Assembly (NCBI RefSeq): GCF_003097495.1
Contig: NZ_QEOP01000002.1
Span: 682,001-746,000, forward strand
Direction of reading: 5' to 3'
DNA: 64,000 nt
Origin: Amnibacterium flavum
GTDB lineage: Bacteria; Actinomycetota; Actinomycetes; Actinomycetales; Microbacteriaceae
In this document: piece by piece, positions 34,193-41,959 of the stretch
Layout: each line of letters begins with the position of its first letter
How positions within the stretch are numbered: position 1 is the stretch's first letter
Notes under the pieces: model-generated
What the model saw: the letters and a program-made list of their open reading frames with translations, nothing else
Database searches by the model: none
Told to the model about the DNA's origin: nothing
Position numbers and translations under genes: made by a program

Positions 34193-34600
34193 GTGGATGA
34201 AGAACCGGCGGGTGTCCGCAGCGCGGCATCGGCTGCGTGCCCCTGCGGGAGCGGTCGCCCGTACTCCGACTGCTGCGGCGTCGTACACGCCGGGGCTGCC
34301 GCGCTGACGGCGGAGCAGCTGATGCGCTCGCGGTACAGCGCTTTCGTACTCCGGCTCGCGCCCTACCTGCTGAAGACGTGGGATCCCTCGACGAGGCCGC
34401 GGACGATCGAACTCGACGACACCCGGTGGAGGCGCCTGCAGATCGTCGACACGGTCGGCGGCGGTCCTCACGACGCGGACGGTGTCGTCGAGTTCCGGGC
34501 CAGCTACCGGACCGACGAGGGCGTCGGGGTGCTGCACGAGCGCAGTCGGTTCGTCCGGGCGGACGGCGACTGGGTCTACCTCGACGGCCGGCAGCTCTGA
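34193..34600 (+). CDS. YchJ/UPF0225 family protein with SEC-C motif
   Basis: 135 residues. The N-terminus has a SEC-C-type zinc motif (CPCGSGRPYSDCCGVVH), followed by AEQLMRSRYSAFV, typical of YchJ, then a small NTF2-like fold ending in ERSRFVRADGDWVYLDGR. The length fits the family. The role is not established. The start is GTG 34193. Confidence 0.88.
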   Translation: MDEEPAGVRSAASAACPCGSGRPYSDCCGVVHAGAAALTAEQLMRSRYSAFVLRLAPYLLKTWDPSTRPRTIELDDTRWRRLQIVDTVGGGPHDADGVVEFRASYRTDEGVGVLHERSRFVRADGDWVYLDGRQL

Positions 34601-34712
34601 TCTCGCCGACCGGGGCCGGCGGTTCCGGCTCGTGATCGACCGGGTCGCGCCACGTTGCAGGCGGCCTCGCACCGGCGACCGGCGTCCACACGCGGCCCGC
34701 GGCGACGGGGTG

Positions 34713-34913
34713 TCAGACGGCTTCGGCGTCGCCCGTCAGCTCGGAGTGGTCGCGCAGGTCGGGGACGGCGCGCTCGAGATCGGCGATCTCCTCCTCGGGG
34801 CGCGGAGCGATGTCCTCGTCCTCCTCGAGCTCCGGAATCTCGGGGAACCCCTGACCGGACTCGCCGCCGGGGATTTCACGGTCGGGGCCGGAGCTGTCTG
34901 AATCGTTCGACAT
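34713..34913 (-). CDS. Small acidic hypothetical protein
   Basis: 66 residues, very rich in Asp, Glu, Pro and Gly, with no hydrophobic core and so probably disordered. The start ATG (34911-34913) has a purine-rich AGAGCGAGACC upstream. The pattern PEEEIADLERAVPDLRDHSE gives one possible helix. It is alone on the minus strand between the YchJ and TetR genes. The coding assignment is moderate. Confidence 0.5.
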   Translation of the reverse strand: MSNDSDSSGPDREIPGGESGQGFPEIPELEEDEDIAPRPEEEIADLERAVPDLRDHSELTGDAEAV

Positions 34914-34990
34914 GGTCTCGCTCTCTTCTCGGTCAGAGCCTATGCCGCCACGTCCTGTGCCACGAGGTCGTCGCCTCCTATAGTGCGGGA

Positions 34991-35581
34991 ATGGATCCGC
35001 GTTTCAAACGCTCCCGCGATCTGCTGCGGGCGGCGGTCTACGAGCTCGCCGGGGAACGGCCGATCACCGAGGTGTCGGTGTCGGACCTGTGCCGTCGGGC
35101 CGGTGTCTCCCGCGACACCTTCTACCGGCATGCGTCCAGCCCGCTCGTGCTCCTCACCGATTCGCTCGCCGCCGAGGTGATGGCGCTCGCGGAGTCCTAC
35201 GGGGATCTGCCCGCACGCTCGGCGGACGGATCCAGTGTCTTCGATCCGGCGGAGCGGGCGCTCCTGTCGCACATCGCAGAGCACGCGACCGTCTACCGGA
35301 ACGCGTTGCAGCCACAGATCGTCGCCCCGCTGCGCGCCAGTCTCGAGGGGATGATCCGGGCATCGCTGCTCGAGCACGTGCGCCGGCACCCCGAGATCCT
35401 CCCGGACGCGGTCAGAGCCGCCGACGAGCAGACGCTCACCATGCTGGCCGCCTATGCAGCGTCGGGAACGGTGGGAGCCATCGAGATCTGGCTGGCAGGC
35501 GACGACCTCGACGTCGACCGGGGATCGGCCGTCATCCTCGCCGCATCACCCGAGTGGTGGCACGGACACCCCATCGACTGA
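34991..35581 (+). CDS. TetR family transcriptional regulator
   Basis: 196 residues. The N-terminal helix-turn-helix (about 8-50) reads LLRAAVYELAGERPITEVSV, SDLCRRAGVSRDTFYRHAS, clear for TetR. The C-terminal ligand/dimer domain has TLTMLAAYAASGTVGAIEIWL, the TetR_C_33-like helix. The regulated gene is not obvious; no divergent partner is present. Confidence 0.87.
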   Translation: MDPRFKRSRDLLRAAVYELAGERPITEVSVSDLCRRAGVSRDTFYRHASSPLVLLTDSLAAEVMALAESYGDLPARSADGSSVFDPAERALLSHIAEHATVYRNALQPQIVAPLRASLEGMIRASLLEHVRRHPEILPDAVRAADEQTLTMLAAYAASGTVGAIEIWLAGDDLDVDRGSAVILAASPEWWHGHPID

Positions 35582-35611
35582 CCGGAACGCGGGCCGACGA
35601 CGAACAGCGCG

Positions 35612-35669
35612 GCGCCAGGTGCTCGACCGACGGGGTCGTCGCGCCAGCTGCGCGACCGACGGCGTCGTC
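35612..35669. repeat. Two 29-bp tandem copies downstream of the TetR gene
   Basis: Two adjacent 29-base units (35612-35640 and 35641-35669) start gcgccag and end gtcgtc, with a few differences. Each holds the self-complementary piece cgaccgacggNgtcg. They lie between the stops of the TetR and VOC genes and may act as a terminator pair. Confidence 0.6.
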
Positions 35670-35696
35670 GCGTCGACACGAGGACGGGGCAGCGCG

Positions 35697-36128
35697 TCAG
35701 CCGAAGGTCACGGAACCGTCGGCCGCGATGCTCCAACCGGGGTTGTGCGCGATCTCCCAGACGATCCCGTTGGGGTCGCGGACGATCGCGTGGAAGATGC
35801 CGCCGAACGCGCCCGGCGAGGGCGCCACGAGCGTGGTGCCGCCCGCCCCGGCCATGGCTTCGGTGATCAGTCGGACCTCGTCGGGGCTGCCGACGTTGTG
35901 CGCGATCGTCGAACCCGACACGTTCGTCTCGTCGACCGGGATGCCGAGGTCGGACGCGAACTTCGCCGACTCGAACAGGCCGAGGACGAGCCCGGGAGCG
36001 ATCTGGAAGAAGACGATCTCGTCCGGGACGTCGAGCAGCGGATGCCAGCCGAGTCCGTCGATGTAGAAGGCCCGTGCCGCGTCGAGGTCGCGGGTCGCGA
36101 AGGTGATGAAGTGAGCCTGCTGGCCCAT
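35697..36128 (-). CDS. VOC (glyoxalase/bleomycin resistance) family protein
   Basis: 143 residues from the ATG at 36126-36128 (an ATG at 36138-36140 is in frame). It has paired beta-alpha-beta-beta-beta modules: HFITFATRDLDAARAFYIDG, then IVFFQIAPGLVLGLFE, and the second half with FGGIFHAIVRDPNGIVWEI carrying likely metal ligands His and Glu. The substrate is unknown. It is 16 bases downstream of the flavoprotein gene and may share its transcript. Confidence 0.83.
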   Translation of the reverse strand: MGQQAHFITFATRDLDAARAFYIDGLGWHPLLDVPDEIVFFQIAPGLVLGLFESAKFASDLGIPVDETNVSGSTIAHNVGSPDEVRLITEAMAGAGGTTLVAPSPGAFGGIFHAIVRDPNGIVWEIAHNPGWSIAADGSVTFG

Positions 36129-36144
36129 GACGCCTGCCATGACC

Positions 36145-37086
36145 TCAGACTCGCACAGGGTGCGCGGCGGCGGCACGGATGTCCTCGCCGATGAGATCCA
36201 TGTTGATCGCGGCGCCCGCGCTCGATCCGGCTCCCATCGCCACCGGTACGCCGGCGGCGGGGTTGACGACGTTCCCCGCGGCCCAGACCCCCGGAACACT
36301 GGTGAGCCCCGTCGGGTCGACGGCGACGAACGGCACTCCCATCAGCGCGCTCCGGGTGGCGCCCAATCCGACGAGCAGATCGTCCTGGGGCACCGACGAA
36401 GGGTTCACGAAGATCGAGTCGACTGGGATCGTCTCGCCCTCTTCCGTCTCGATGCCGGACAGATCACCGCCTCGGGCGACGATGCGTCGGATCCGCCTCT
36501 CCTCGACCCGGATGCCGCGAGCGTCCAACCCGGCTCGCTCCTCCGCGGTCGGGGGAGTCGAGCCGTTCGTCAGGTAGACCACGTCGGCGCTCCACTGCCG
36601 CAGCATCTGCGCTTTGAGCACGCCGTGACCGCCGCTGCCGAGCACGGCGATCCGCCGGTCCCGCACCTCCCATCCATCGCAGTAGGGGCAGGTGACGACG
36701 CCCGTGCCCCATTGCTCGGCGAGTCCGTCCACCTCAGGGAGCGCATCGCGCAGCCCCGTTGCGACGAGCAGTCGTCGAGCCGTGTGCCGAGCTCCGCTCC
36801 CGGTCGTCACCGCGAAACCGTCGCGGACGATCTCCGCCCCGGTCACACCGTCCTCGAGGATCGTTCCGCCGTAGCCCTCGACCTCCCGTCGCCCGTCGGC
36901 CAGAAGGTCGAGCGGCGAGTAGTCGTCGCGACTCAGCACCGCGTGCATGTGCGGCGCGGTGCGGTTCCGCGGCTCGCCGCCGTCGAGCACCAGCACCTGC
37001 CGCCGTGCTCGAACGAGCATGAGCGCTGCGCTGAGGCCGGCACTTCCGCCACCGACGATGATCACGTCCCAGTTCTTCTGCGTCAT
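36145..37086 (-). CDS. FAD-dependent oxidoreductase, thioredoxin-reductase-like with CPYC
   Basis: 313 residues from the ATG at 37084-37086. It has FAD motif VIIVGGGSAGLSAAL at about 7-21, the redox pair in VVTCPYCDGWEV, a second nucleotide fold AVLGSGGHGVLKAQML, and a final GVWAAGNVVNPAAGVPVAMG. The HRR-x(3)-R NADPH signature of true thioredoxin reductase is missing, so it is closer to the GliT/HlmI-type dithiol oxidase group than to TrxB. It is divergent from an XRE/cupin regulator 77 bases away. Confidence 0.85.
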   Translation of the reverse strand: MTQKNWDVIIVGGGSAGLSAALMLVRARRQVLVLDGGEPRNRTAPHMHAVLSRDDYSPLDLLADGRREVEGYGGTILEDGVTGAEIVRDGFAVTTGSGARHTARRLLVATGLRDALPEVDGLAEQWGTGVVTCPYCDGWEVRDRRIAVLGSGGHGVLKAQMLRQWSADVVYLTNGSTPPTAEERAGLDARGIRVEERRIRRIVARGGDLSGIETEEGETIPVDSIFVNPSSVPQDDLLVGLGATRSALMGVPFVAVDPTGLTSVPGVWAAGNVVNPAAGVPVAMGAGSSAGAAINMDLIGEDIRAAAAHPVRV

Positions 37087-37163
37087 ACCGACGACTCTCG
37101 AACGACGCCAGCAGATCGGCAAGTAAAGTTGCTGAAACCGCAAACAGTCGAGGGGGAAGCCCA
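37087..37163. promoter_or_regulatory. Shared promoter region of flavoprotein and XRE/cupin genes
   Basis: A 77-base divergent intergenic with a less GC-rich core (gcaagtaaagttgctgaaac near 37118-37137) whose ends gcaa and ttgc are inverted. It is a plausible operator for the XRE/cupin protein. Confidence 0.4.
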
Positions 37164-37742
37164 GTGGCCGACGACGGTATCTCCGAGGTGCTCGGACTCG
37201 TGGCTCCGCGGTTGCGGGCGCTCCGGCGCGCTCGCTCGATGACGCTCGCCGACGTCGCCGCCGCGACCGGCATCGCGGTCAGCACGCTGTCCCGACTCGA
37301 GTCCGGGAACCGGCGCCCCTCGCTCGACCTGCTCCTCCCGCTCGCCAGGGTCTACCGGGTCCCGCTCGACGATCTCGTCGGCGCTCCCGCCACCGGCGAC
37401 CCGCGCGTCCACCCGAAACCGTTCCGGCGGCACGGCTGCACGTTCATCCCGCTCACCCGCAATGCCGACGGGCTGAGTGCGTTCAAGATCATCTACCCCG
37501 GTGGTCGCTCGGATGTGCCGATAGAGCAGCGTGTGCACGACGGCTACGACTGGGTCTACGTGCTCACCGGCCGCCTCCGTCTGGCGCTGGGCGACGAGGT
37601 CATGGAGCTGTCGCCGGGGGAAGCGGCGGAGTTCGACACCCGTGTGCCGCACGGTTTCGCGAGCGCTGGACCCGAACCGGTCGAGGTCATCAGCCTCGTC
37701 AGCCAGCAGGGCGAGCGCGTCCACGTCCGACCCGTCAACTGA
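37164..37742 (+). CDS. XRE family regulator with C-terminal cupin
   Basis: 192 residues from GTG 37164. The N-terminal helix-turn-helix (about 12-70) includes MTLADVAAATGIAVSTLSRL and ESGNRRPSLDLL. The C-terminal cupin (about 105-190) includes RVHDGYDWVYVLTGRLRLAL and SPGEAAEFDTRVPHGF, the usual small-molecule sensor layout. Divergence suggests that it controls the flavoprotein and VOC genes. Confidence 0.87.
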   Translation: MADDGISEVLGLVAPRLRALRRARSMTLADVAAATGIAVSTLSRLESGNRRPSLDLLLPLARVYRVPLDDLVGAPATGDPRVHPKPFRRHGCTFIPLTRNADGLSAFKIIYPGGRSDVPIEQRVHDGYDWVYVLTGRLRLALGDEVMELSPGEAAEFDTRVPHGFASAGPEPVEVISLVSQQGERVHVRPVN

Positions 37743-37838
37743 CCGACCGGAAAGCGGCCCAGGCATGTCGTTGCACGCAAACACATCAACGTCGCTAGCG
37801 TGACTTTCGTCGCGCCGTAGCGAATTGAGGGAGTCACT

Positions 37839-39194
37839 GTGAGTGAAGAGAGCGCCTGGAATGCAGCTCGTCTGATTCCGACGTCTGGGATCAACGGGGC
37901 CGAGGAGCAGGAGCGGCGGGCGACATCCGCGCTCTTAGCCGTGATGGCCTCCGTGCGTGAATTCGGGCGTACTCTTGTCGGCCCGCTCGGGGCTCCTGCC
38001 GGACACCTCGAAACCTTTATTGAGGTCCCGTTCATGCTGGGCGAAAAGAGGGTTTTCCCGGACGGCTTGATTCGGTCGCGCCGAGGGTCCAAGTCTTGGA
38101 CTGCTTTGGTTGAAGTGAAGACTGGTACAAACCAGTTAGCTTCGGAACAACTCGAGAACTATCTCGACGTGGCACGCGAGCACGGTTTCCAGGCGGTGAT
38201 TAGTATCTCGAACGAGATACCGCCCGCGCCTGGGCTTCACCCGACGACTGTCGATCGACGCAAACTGCGGAAGGTCGAACTGCACCACTGGTCGTGGACG
38301 GAGGTGGTGACGCAAGCTGTCATGCAGAAGGAGTTCCGAGGCGTGGCCGACCCCGATCAGGCCTGGATCCTCGGCGAGCTCATTCGATACCTCGAACACC
38401 CCCGGTCCGGCGCCCTCTCCTTCGAAGACATGGGTGGGAGCTGGGTCGGCGTACGTGAGGCGGTTGCCTCCGGAACCTTGCGCGCCAACGATAAGGGCGT
38501 CAGCGACGTCGCCGCTCGTTTCGATGCTCTCATCCGCTTCGCATGCCTACAGCTGGGGCGGAGGCTTGGCACCGAGGTGACTCCAGCGTTATCGCGACAG
38601 GAGGTCGCGGACCCTGGCCTCCGCAACGCTGCTCTGGTGGGTGCTCTGGTCTCGGATGGTGTTATGCGTGCGTCCATCCGCATTCCAAACGCAGTATCCC
38701 CGTTGCTCGTCGAGGCTGACCTGAGGGGATCGCGCGTTATCTGTTCCTTCGATATCGATGCGCCGAAGGAAGGCCGAGCGACTACGCGGGTCAATTGGCT
38801 GATCCGCCAACTGAAAGATTCACCGGACAGTGTTCGTGTCGAATCGTTTGCTGCGAGGTCACGTACTGGTTCAGCCGAGCTACTGAGGGTTGTTCGGGAG
38901 ACACCCGCGAAGCTGATCAGCGACCCGTCGAAGGAGATCAAGTCCTTCCGAGTAGCGCAGATCCATCCCATGGGTGCGAAGCGAGGCACCGGTCGCGGTG
39001 CCTTCGTTGATTCGGTGCTGGCTGCGATCGACGGAACGTACGGCGATGTCGGTCAGCGGCTCAAATCTTGGTCGGCTGCACCGCCCAGGCTTCGGTCCAC
39101 GGACGAGGTCGAGGTCGACACTACTGTTGAAGCTGACCTGCCCTCCGCCGCGTTCTCGTCTCAGGATGAGGACATCGCCATATCTGTGGAGTAG
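37839..39194 (+). CDS. Hypothetical protein with PD-(D/E)XK nuclease-like motif, lower GC
   Basis: 451 residues from GTG 37839, with TTGAGGGAG upstream. Residues about 60-110 fit a PD-(D/E)XK core: Glu62 in FIEVPF, PDG at 74-76, EVK at 92-94 in ALVEVKTGTNQL, then EQLENYLDVAREH. A central helical region and a C-terminal part without known motifs follow. I do not recognise the full-length family. Codon use includes many TTG, TTT, CTT, GTT and AAA codons, unlike the neighbours, so horizontal acquisition and a defence or DNA-repair role are possible. Confidence 0.75.
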   Translation: MSEESAWNAARLIPTSGINGAEEQERRATSALLAVMASVREFGRTLVGPLGAPAGHLETFIEVPFMLGEKRVFPDGLIRSRRGSKSWTALVEVKTGTNQLASEQLENYLDVAREHGFQAVISISNEIPPAPGLHPTTVDRRKLRKVELHHWSWTEVVTQAVMQKEFRGVADPDQAWILGELIRYLEHPRSGALSFEDMGGSWVGVREAVASGTLRANDKGVSDVAARFDALIRFACLQLGRRLGTEVTPALSRQEVADPGLRNAALVGALVSDGVMRASIRIPNAVSPLLVEADLRGSRVICSFDIDAPKEGRATTRVNWLIRQLKDSPDSVRVESFAARSRTGSAELLRVVRETPAKLISDPSKEIKSFRVAQIHPMGAKRGTGRGAFVDSVLAAIDGTYGDVGQRLKSWSAAPPRLRSTDEVEVDTTVEADLPSAAFSSQDEDIAISVE

Positions 39195-39318
39195 CAGTCA
39201 TCTTTGGCCCGCGCGCTGCCCGGCTGACCGCGCTGGCCCGCGGACGCAGGATGCGGGGGCGCGGCGGACCGCCGGTATCGCATCGCGACGTCCGAACGAG
39301 ACCGCACGAGGAGCAACC

Positions 39319-40185
39319 ATGACCGCCGCCGGATCCGACGTACTGCGCTACGCGGCCTTCTCAGCCGCACCCGGCGGTGGCAATCCCGCCGGCGTCGTGC
39401 TCGATGCCGGCGGGTTGGATGACCCCGCCATGCTGGCGATCGCAGCGGAGATCGGGTACGCGGAGACGGCGTTCGTGATCTCGCGCGGCCCCGATCGCAG
39501 CGCGGGTCTCCGCTACTTCTCGCCTCACGCCGAAGTCCCCTTCTGCGGGCATGCGACCATCGCAACCGCCGTGGCGCTGGCCGAGCGCGAGGGTGTCGGA
39601 CCATTCCGCTTCGACACCCCGGTCGGGCCCGTCGTCATCGAGACCTCGGCCCTCGACGGGGTCATCGGAGCGACCTTCACCAGCGTGGAGCCTCGGATCC
39701 GCGATCTGGAGGATGCCGTACTCGACGAGCTGCTCGCACTGCTGGGACTCGTCCGCGACGACCTCGACCGTCGCTTCCCACCGCGCGAGTCATTCGCCGG
39801 CAACTGGCATCCCATCCTGACCCTGCAGGATGCGGCGACCTTCGACGCGTTCACCTTCGCGCCCGCCGACATGCGGGCCATCATGGACCGCGAGGGCTGG
39901 ACCGGCACGGTCACGATCGTCCACGCCCTCGGGCGCTTCCGGTTCGATTCGCGCAACCTCTTCCCCGTCGGGGAGATCACCGAGGACCCCGCGACGGGAT
40001 CGGCCGCAGCGTCTTTCGGCGGTTACCTCCGCGAGCTCGAGCTGGTGGAGGTCCCGGCGACGCTGGAGGTGCTGCAGGGGCGCCACGTGGGTCGGCCGAG
40101 CCTTCTCCGCGTCGAGGTTCCGGCAGTCGGAGGGATCAGGGTCAGCGGGGGAGCGGAACCGATTCCGGGGGCGGACGTCCGATAG
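39319..40185 (+). CDS. PhzF family isomerase/epimerase-like protein
   Basis: 288 residues. The PhzF fold is shown by GGGNPAGVVLDAGGLDD near the start with the active-site Glu region (AETAFVI), RYFSPHAEVPFCGHATIATA and EDPATGSAAASFGGYL. PhzF itself isomerises a phenazine precursor; most paralogues have unknown substrates, so no pathway is assigned. ATG 39319 has GAGGAGC upstream. The MFS gene follows after 10 bases. Confidence 0.9.
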   Translation: MTAAGSDVLRYAAFSAAPGGGNPAGVVLDAGGLDDPAMLAIAAEIGYAETAFVISRGPDRSAGLRYFSPHAEVPFCGHATIATAVALAEREGVGPFRFDTPVGPVVIETSALDGVIGATFTSVEPRIRDLEDAVLDELLALLGLVRDDLDRRFPPRESFAGNWHPILTLQDAATFDAFTFAPADMRAIMDREGWTGTVTIVHALGRFRFDSRNLFPVGEITEDPATGSAAASFGGYLRELELVEVPATLEVLQGRHVGRPSLLRVEVPAVGGIRVSGGAEPIPGADVR

Positions 40186-40195
40186 CGTCGTCGGG

Positions 40196-41518
40196 ATGCC
40201 ATCATCGCACCGAGGGGTAGTCGCGACCGCCGTCACGCTCCTGCTCACCTCTCTCGTCGGACGTCTCCCGCAGGCGATGAGCGCCCTCGCGATCGTGCGC
40301 CTCGTCCTCGACGCCGGCGGCGACTATCTGCTCGCCTCGGGGCTCACCGCCGCGTACGTCCTGGCGCAGACAGTGGGGCAGCCCGTGCTGGCGTTCGCGG
40401 TCGACCGGACCGGCCGGCCGCGATGGATCATCCTCGGGGCCGCGCTCCTCGCGGGCGGAGCATTCGTCCTGCTCGCGGCGACGAGTGTCGAGCTCCCTCT
40501 CGTCGCCGGGGCGGCAGCTGTCGTCGCAGGACTCGCGACCCCGCCGATCGAGCCCGTGCTCCGCAGCCTCTGGCCGCGCATCATGACGCGAGGCACCCAG
40601 CTCTCGCGGGCGTTCAGCGCCGATGCCGCCGTGCAGGAACTGCTGTTCATCATCGGCCCCCTCGTCACCGCCGTCGCCGTCGCCCTCATCGGCGCTGACG
40701 GCTCGGTCCTCCTGATGGCCGTTCTCGGCCTCATCGGCGCGTCGGCTTTCGTGCTGCATCGCGAACTCGGTCTCATCGGGCCCTCGCAGCCGGAGCGCAG
40801 CCGGCCCGTTGCCGCCGATTCGGCCGGGCGGAAGCCGGTCCGCACCGCGATCGCGATCCCCGGCGTCCAGCTGCTGGTCGCGGTGCAGGTCGCGGTGGGT
40901 CTGTCCGTTGGGGTGCTGACCATCAGCGCGACGGCGCATTCCGAGTCTGCGGGCGACCCCGCACTCGCGGGCTGGGCGCTCGCCATCAACGCGGGCGGGG
41001 CGCTCACGGGTGCGGTGCTCGTCGCGCGATTCCCTGTTCGACTGAGCATCGGGCGGGCACTGTCCGTCCTCCTCGCTGTGCTCGGGGTGCTCTACCTGCC
41101 GACGGCGGTCATCACGGCGCCGAGCCCGTACTGGCTGGCGGCCGCGTACCTCAGCGGTCTGACGCTTCCGCCTCTGCTCACGCAGGTCTTCTCCGCGGTG
41201 GAGCGCGCGGCGCCCCGCGAGCGGCTGACCGAGGCGAATGCGTGGACGGTCAGCGGTTTCAGTGTCGGGATCGCGGTGGGGACCCTGGGTGCGGGACTGG
41301 CCGCCGACGCGGCCGGATTCGCCGGTACGGGCGCTGCGGTCGTCGTCGCGGCGGTCGTCGCGATCATCGTCGCGCTCATCATGAGGCCCGGAGCGCTCTT
41401 CGACGCCTCACCGGACCACGAGACCGTCCCCGAGGGGTCGGAGGTTTCCGGACCGGAGGGTGCGGAACGCGCCGGCACAGTCGAAGATGGGACCGTGGCG
41501 GGGCAGCACGACGCCTGA
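40196..41518 (+). CDS. MFS transporter
   Basis: 440 residues from ATG 40196, with 12 hydrophobic segments and an acidic C-terminal tail of about 40 residues. The loop between helices 2 and 3 reads AVDRTGRPRWI, a degenerate MFS motif. EANAWTVSGFSVGIAVGTLG is in the second half. It is probably co-transcribed with the PhzF gene. No substrate is assigned. Confidence 0.87.
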   Translation: MPSSHRGVVATAVTLLLTSLVGRLPQAMSALAIVRLVLDAGGDYLLASGLTAAYVLAQTVGQPVLAFAVDRTGRPRWIILGAALLAGGAFVLLAATSVELPLVAGAAAVVAGLATPPIEPVLRSLWPRIMTRGTQLSRAFSADAAVQELLFIIGPLVTAVAVALIGADGSVLLMAVLGLIGASAFVLHRELGLIGPSQPERSRPVAADSAGRKPVRTAIAIPGVQLLVAVQVAVGLSVGVLTISATAHSESAGDPALAGWALAINAGGALTGAVLVARFPVRLSIGRALSVLLAVLGVLYLPTAVITAPSPYWLAAAYLSGLTLPPLLTQVFSAVERAAPRERLTEANAWTVSGFSVGIAVGTLGAGLAADAAGFAGTGAAVVVAAVVAIIVALIMRPGALFDASPDHETVPEGSEVSGPEGAERAGTVEDGTVAGQHDA

Positions 41519-41544
41519 TCCACCGCCCAGGACGAGAGGTTCAG

Positions 41545-41856
41545 ATGTCCGCCGACGAGGTGTTCGACGAGTTGGCTGCGGATCTCGTCGAACGCGGTGC
41601 CCGGCAGGGTCGCATGATGGGACGACCGATGCTGTCCACCGGCGGGCGGATGTTCGCCTGTCTCAACGCCGGCGCCCTCGGCCTGAAGCTGGGCGAATCG
41701 AGCAGGGAGCACGCCGAGGCTCTCGCGATCCCCGGGGCCGGGCTCTTCAGCCCCGCGAAGGGCCGGATCTTCCGCGACTGGGTCTCGCTTCCTCTGACGG
41801 CGTCGGATGACTGGGAGCGCTTCGCGGTCATCGCGATGGACCGTCTGCAGGCGTAG
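41545..41856 (+). CDS. TfoX N-terminal domain-like protein
   Basis: 103 residues: GRMMGRPMLSTGGRMFACLN, GALGLKLGESSREHA, and GRIFRDWVSLPLTASDDWERF. The M-x-G-R-P-M, F-A-C and final R-D-W-V-x-[LV]-P pattern fits small TfoX_N/YjhX-like proteins widespread in actinobacteria. The function is unknown; a competence role is not implied. It lies 26 bases after the MFS gene. Confidence 0.75.
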   Translation: MSADEVFDELAADLVERGARQGRMMGRPMLSTGGRMFACLNAGALGLKLGESSREHAEALAIPGAGLFSPAKGRIFRDWVSLPLTASDDWERFAVIAMDRLQA

Positions 41857-41959
41857 ACGCGGTAGCGCTCCGACTCGCGGCGGGTCGGGTCGGCGGAAGC
41901 TGAGCCCCGCCGGGGATCGATAGCCTGATGCGGGCCGAGAACGTCACGAGGAGGACCGC

